DNA from: Adineta steineri
Taxonomy: Eukaryota; Rotifera; Eurotatoria; Adinetida; Adinetidae
Direction: 5' to 3'
DNA: 64,000 nt
Assembly (NCBI GenBank): GCA_905250115.1
Contig: CAJNOI010000213.1
Span: 62,001-126,000 of the forward strand
Shown here one piece after another: positions 59,751-64,000 of the stretch. Every line of letters begins with the position of its first letter. Within the stretch, counting starts at the first letter, position 1. The translations under genes were made by a program, and so were the position numbers. A model generated the notes under the pieces. The model was not told the DNA's origin, did no database searches, and saw only the letters and a program-made list of their open reading frames with translations.

Positions 59751-59972
59751 GATCACATCAAGAATATTTATTCAGTTGATTATGGAAATCAATGAATAAT
59801 ACGTTGGATGAGTGGAGTTATGAAAAGTGAAGTTATGGTTAGCGAAAATGGACAAGGAATACAATCAAATCAGTTGTATGATCTTCGTGAAATACCATTC
59901 AATCGAAAAGATAACCTTTATGTGTTACCGATCGAGAGTACAATCGTATACAAAAATTTGAATTTGCTCTAA
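59751..59972 (+). pseudogene. NHL-repeat protein relic
   Basis: Reads DHIKNIYSVDYGNQ, one stop, then IIRWMSGVMKSEVMV, GIQSNQLYDLREIPFNRKDNLYVLP and a terminal stop. The pattern IYV-D-GN-RI-RW--G, then G---NQL--P-GI-FD--GNLYV, is the NHL beta-propeller repeat. One and a half repeats remain, with one internal stop and several altered consensus positions (for example REIPF for the usual RGISF). No flanking exons are recognised. NHL proteins form large families in bdelloids, as far as I recall; this is a dead piece. Confidence 0.65.
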
Positions 59973-60570
59973 TGACCAAATAATATTTGATGTATAGTTT
60001 TTTTTATTGTAAAAATTCATCTAATTGAAAATAAACAAATCAAATCATTAAATTTAGTTTTAATCATTTTTACAAATGGAATATATCTGGATACGAATAA
60101 TAGTAAATACTCATACTCTCATGTAATTTATTCTTTTTACCATTTTTAAACATTATCTCTTAATAATGAGATTGGTTTTATCTAGTTTCTTTTTTGAACA
60201 AATACAATTATTCACCGATAAAAAACAGAAATATTACATGGTAGGATATATCTGTTATATCATTCTTGTTGTCGTTCTCTTTCTCTTTTACTTGTATACC
60301 GATCTTTTGTTTGCCGTGTTGTTTTGCTTTGTATCTCATGACTTTTTTTCTCGTTTTTTTGCTAAAATCACATATGTTGTAGTTTTTTCCTAATAAAACG
60401 GGAAGCAAGAGAGAGTGAAATCTCGCAGAGCAGTAAGCTTATTGCTACTCTCAAATAAAAGAAAAGGTATTTCAAACTGTAAAATTGAATTCTGAGTATT
60501 CTTACGAATGTGATTGATTAAGTGCACTTTGATATAACGTTTTTTTCCTTTAGAAATCGATTATTCATCA
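59973..60570. other. Intergenic; promoter and leader of the kelch gene
   Basis: No exon recognised, apart from an unsupported open stretch at 60166-60393. Just before the next ATG, TTTTTTTCCTTTAG ends at about 60553: a strong splice acceptor 18 bases from the ATG. It could close a 5'-UTR intron or be a spliced-leader trans-splicing site, which bdelloids are known to use. Confidence 0.5.
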
Positions 60571-62022
60571 ATGGAACAAAATCTCGCTAATCGAAAGTAA
60601 CTTATTCGTATTGGAAGTGAAAAAAATATACTAAATTTTGTTTTCATCCTAGTTTTTGCCAACGACGATATGTTCGCTTGGGTATTTTAGTGACGATAGT
60701 TTGTGTACTAGTTATCTTAGGATTAGTGATTGGCTTTAGTATTGTACCACATAATTCTATAAATGATGACAGTGGAATAATAAATAATCAAACAACAAGA
60801 GGTAAAGAATGAGTATTTAACTCTTCGTATTGTTCATTATATATTTCTCTATTTAGATAATAATTTCTATCATTCATCTACCGCCATATCAACAACTGTT
60901 CTCTCTAGAAAAGTTATTTCTAATATTAAAGGTAAATTTCAACTAAATGATGATTATAGAATTTTTTTTGATGATATAGAAACGGAAACATTACCACAAA
61001 ATCAATCGATTTTAGAGTCGTCGTGTTTAAATATACAACGAGACGAATTTCCTGTAATAATCATTGAAAATGGAGAGTTATTAGTATGCGGAGGTCGTGT
61101 TTCATATGGCGGTCGAACTCCAGAAGGTCCATTTTGTGAAATCTATTCTTCATTAAATCGGGAATGGCGAAAATTTCCTGATATGAATGTAGGACGACGT
61201 GGTTTAACACTGACGTTACTTTCGGATAATAGAAGTGTTTTAGCTATTGGTAGTGGGAATAAATATGATGCATATACAGCAGAAATATATGATAGAGATA
61301 TGAATAAATGGTTCTTTGTACCGAATATCATGAACGTAGGTCGCATGGACCATACGGCAACACTTATGCAAAATGGTCAAGTATTGATTGTTGGTGGAGT
61401 GGCACCAGACGCATACTCATTCCTTTCCAGTACTGAACTTTATATTCCATCATCGAATACATTTGTTAAGAAAGGTAATTTAAAAACAGTTCGATATAAA
61501 CATACAGCGATATTATTGACTGATGGACTCTCAGTATTAGTTATCGGTGGCCCAGTACTACGGCCAGAGATTTACAAAGCAGGAGCTTGGCACTACACCC
61601 TACACGACATGATTACGCGACGCCAGGATTGTGCAGCTGTATTACTTTTTAATGGAAATATATTAATAGCAGGTGGTATCGATTCAAAATTCAACACATT
61701 GTCATCCGTTGAGATATTTCAACCTGATACTGAAACATTCTTACCCGTTCAACGAATGGCATGTGCTCGTTCTGATTTTACACTTACACGCTTACCAACA
61801 GGTCAGGTATTAGCAGTTGGAGGTCAAAACTATTTAGATGACGAATGCTTACGTGTCACCGAACTCTATGATCCAATAACTAATCAATGGCAAAGTACTC
61901 GGCAATTGAATAAAGCTCGTTATGATCATAAAGCCGTTCTTATCAATAATAGTGTGTTGATTTTAGGTGGTGAGACAACCGACAATAACTATGAATTTAC
62001 TTGTGAAAGATATGATCTATAA
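60571..62022 (+). CDS. Type II membrane protein with kelch repeats
   Basis: Exons 60571-60596, 60653-60801, 60857-60931 and 60980-62022; 430 residues, phases closed. A short cytosolic N-terminus with RNFCQRRYVRLG precedes one membrane helix (ILVTIVCVLVILGLVIGF) near residues 20-40. A Ser/Thr/Asn-rich stalk follows, then five to six kelch-type blades: repeated N-G-VL--GG, for example NGELLVCGG, NGQVLIVGG, NGNILIAGG, TGQVLAVGG and NSVLILGG, with ELYD/EIYD and W or F at the usual places. This is the kelch / galactose-oxidase-like propeller, here without a recognisable oxidase active site. It is probably exposed on the cell surface or in the secretory lumen. Its stop lies 108 bases from that of the convergent FG-GAP gene; both strands carry AATAAA in between. 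Confidence 0.9.
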
Positions 62023-62130
62023 ATACTGTTGTTTTTAAGGTGTTGGTGTTTGTGATCGAGTTCTTCTCACTTACACCTTTACGATCAATATTTTATTAAA
62101 GCACAAAAATAAAACTGAAAAAAAAAAACT

Positions 62131-64000
62131 TTAGAAATGATTATTACAATTTATATTTAATGAAACTCCAATAGTTTGTGTATCTGGATCAATAAGAAGT
62201 AAATCATCTTTACCATCTTGATTTAGATCAGCTGCTTTAAGTGATTGAAAACATGTACCAGTATGATTGAGAAGAAGTTGAAATGAAATAATATTCTCTT
62301 GAAAAAATATTCCAAGTTTTGATCCACGATATATGTTGATAGTCTGATTACGAGTTAAAATAGCCAAATCATCAATTGAATCATTATTAAAATTGATTTG
62401 AGTAATAGATACTGAATAATTATTTATATGATAGATCTGTCGTAAGAATGTTTCATTTCCAGAATTAAGTAGAACATGTAATGTATTAGATTCAGGAGCA
62501 ATTAATACAAGATCATCGAGTTCATCGTCATTAAATCGACCTCGAATAATTGACTGTGGAATTTCAGAAATTGTGACTTCAAGAAGGTTTGGTTCTTTAT
62601 TATCTTCATCGTCGGAATTAATATCATAAAGAATAACAACTTGATTTACAAAACTACATAAACTTAAATCATTTTGTTTTCCATTATTATTAAAATCACC
62701 GAAGACGAATGAATCGGTATTACGTGGAAAATAACGATATAATACTGTAGATCGATAGTCACTTCCATTACCTTGATTTAATAAATTATAGAATTCATCT
62801 ACATTTTCTTCAGGATCCTTGCAAATAACAAGTAAATCAATAAATCCATCATTATTTAAATCATTAGCTTCTATTAGACGAACTTTATTATCCTTATACA
62901 CATTATGAAACATACAGCAACATGTAACTTCAATATGAGGTACTCTGCTAAAGGAACCATCTGATGCGGTACCAAAGAAAAACGCTATTTGGTTTGTTAT
63001 TGACAATGCTATAGCTAAAAGATATAATAAGAAAATCTTGAGTAAAAATACAGTGAATTATATCAAATATGAAAAAATTACCTATATCTAAAAATGTATC
63101 ATTATTAAAATCAGCCGATGCTATTCCCCAAGGATAAGTTCCATTGCCAGTTGGATAAACTTGTTGTGTTTGAAATGTTCCATTTTTGTTTCCAAATAAA
63201 ATACTAAATGTATGATCATCATAATTAGTCACTGCTAAATCTAAATAGGAATCTCCATTAAAATCACGTATGATAAATGATTTCGGATCACGACCAACTG
63301 AATAAGGATCAGATTGATATGTTAAAGTCATAGAACAAATTCCTAAAACAGATTTATAAGATTATAATCAATATATTCTTCCATAGCTTGCCTGTTGTTG
63401 TTGTTGATTCAATTGTTTTGGTTGTAGTTATCAAAGTTGTTGTCGATGCCGTTATCAACATATATTTTCTGTTTCTTATTCCAATTCCGACGACTATAAC
63501 TGCGATTATTGTAATTATAATTAAAAAACACAGACAGATGACAATTATTCGATCTGTTCGATTATTAGATCTTGAATAATAACAAAAAATATGTGTTTAA
63601 AAAAGATAGTTAATCAAATTTGATTACTTACGATACGATTTGTTCCGGTTGATCCGAAATATCATTGAGCTACAAAAATAAATACAATAGAAAGTAATTT
63701 AATAATAATAATAAAATAAACATATATCACCTCAATTGTTGTTACTGGCAGATCTGGAAGAGTAGATTGAATGTCATTATCTGATTGTGGTCTTATTTTA
63801 GTTTTCTTTTTCTTTCTCCAACTGAGTAATTTAATTACTAAGAATGCTATAAAAGACACAACATATCGTAATACTTTTGTCAAACCACTAAATATAGCCA
63901 ATGTTTTTATTATAAAATAAAATCCATTAAATGTTGTTGGATAAGAATATTGGCAAAATTCTGGAGCACATTCTTCATAATAAAGAGCAAATGGAATATT
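62131..64000 (-). CDS. Membrane-anchored FG-GAP/VCBS-repeat protein, 5' end outside the window
   Basis: Exons read: from beyond 64000 to 63731, 63669-63632, 63570-63392, 63342-63082 and 63014-62131. All join in frame. The first visible exon has YYEECAPEFCQYSYPTTFNG and a hydrophobic segment (VVSFIAFLVIKLL) ending in WRKKKKTK. The third has a second membrane helix (IIVICLCFLIIITIIAVIVV) and a Thr-rich stalk. The last two hold about seven FG-GAP-type blades with Ca-binding loops: DFNGDSYLDLAV, DFNNDTFLDI, DLNNDGFIDLLV, DFNNNGKQNDL, RFNDDELDDLVL, NFNNDSIDDLAI, DLNQDGKDDLLL. The integrin-like propeller probably faces outward. The intron at 63391-63343 has a GC donor instead of GT. The first exons could be the tail of a separate gene fused or misjoined here. 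Confidence 0.88.

Noticed and set aside
1-64000. CRISPR arrays, bacterial operons, rRNA or tRNA genes
   Set aside because: None seen; the window is animal nuclear DNA and the direct repeats present are transposon-related or microsatellites.

Overview
The window looks like nuclear DNA of a small invertebrate, most probably a bdelloid rotifer. The evidence is strongly AT-rich DNA, animal genes cut by many very short introns (about 45-60 nt), kelch, FG-GAP and NHL-repeat genes of the kind that are abundant in bdelloids, many small non-autonomous DNA transposons, TG-rich blocks resembling the TGTGGG telomere repeat I recall for bdelloids, and one intron-poor, GC-richer gene of microbial or fungal type. 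The species cannot be named from this sequence. Three runs of exactly 100 N (6474, 17230, 40669) are scaffold gaps.

Layout, left to right. 0-6 kb: a long dispersed repeat with an inserted hAT element, a TMEM272-like four-helix membrane protein gene (+), then a second long copy of the same repeat. 5.9-15.9 kb: a 21-exon minus-strand gene for the ciliary protein CFAP57, whose larger introns are a museum of nested hAT and foldback elements. 17.3-20 kb: the N-terminal part of an ERp44 gene (-), cut off at a gap, and a complete CCDC6 gene (+), divergent. 22.4-24.3 kb: a tyrosine kinase with a myristoylation-type N-terminus (+). 25.6-29.4 kb: two genes for secreted proteins. 33.4-35.3 kb: a Hox4/Deformed-class gene (+) alone in a long gene-poor tract. 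37.8-38.3 kb: TFIIA gamma (-). 39.9-40.8 kb: a cluster of repeats around an exon relic and a gap.

42.9-45.1 kb: a Tctex1-domain dynein light chain gene and a single-pass membrane protein gene, both minus and only 40 bp apart. 46.5 kb: a bZIP gene (+). 49.2-50.8 kb: a LETM1-domain gene (+). 52.5-54.2 kb: an IucA/IucC-type (NIS) siderophore synthetase gene (+), GC-rich and probably horizontally acquired, with one frame disagreement. 54.6-55.2 kb: a small gene with a TDP-43-N-like domain and a coding telomere-like repeat (-). 56.9 kb: a small two-exon membrane protein (-). 58.8-60 kb: gene relics, including an NHL-repeat fragment. 60.6-64 kb: a membrane-anchored kelch gene (+) convergent with a membrane-anchored FG-GAP gene (-) that runs off the window.

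The genes do not form one pathway. CFAP57 and the Tctex1 protein both point to cilia, which rotifers depend on for feeding and locomotion. The most interesting non-gene signals are (i) palindromic elements with CGA/A-rich arms and TG-rich cores that almost completely fill introns 2 and 4 of CFAP57 and occupy intron 1 of the Tctex1 gene, (ii) the foreign siderophore synthetase, and (iii) a homeobox split by three introns with a 27-nt microexon. Exon models were read by eye; phases close in every multi-exon model given as complete, but single splice sites may be off, and positions may be wrong by a base or two.
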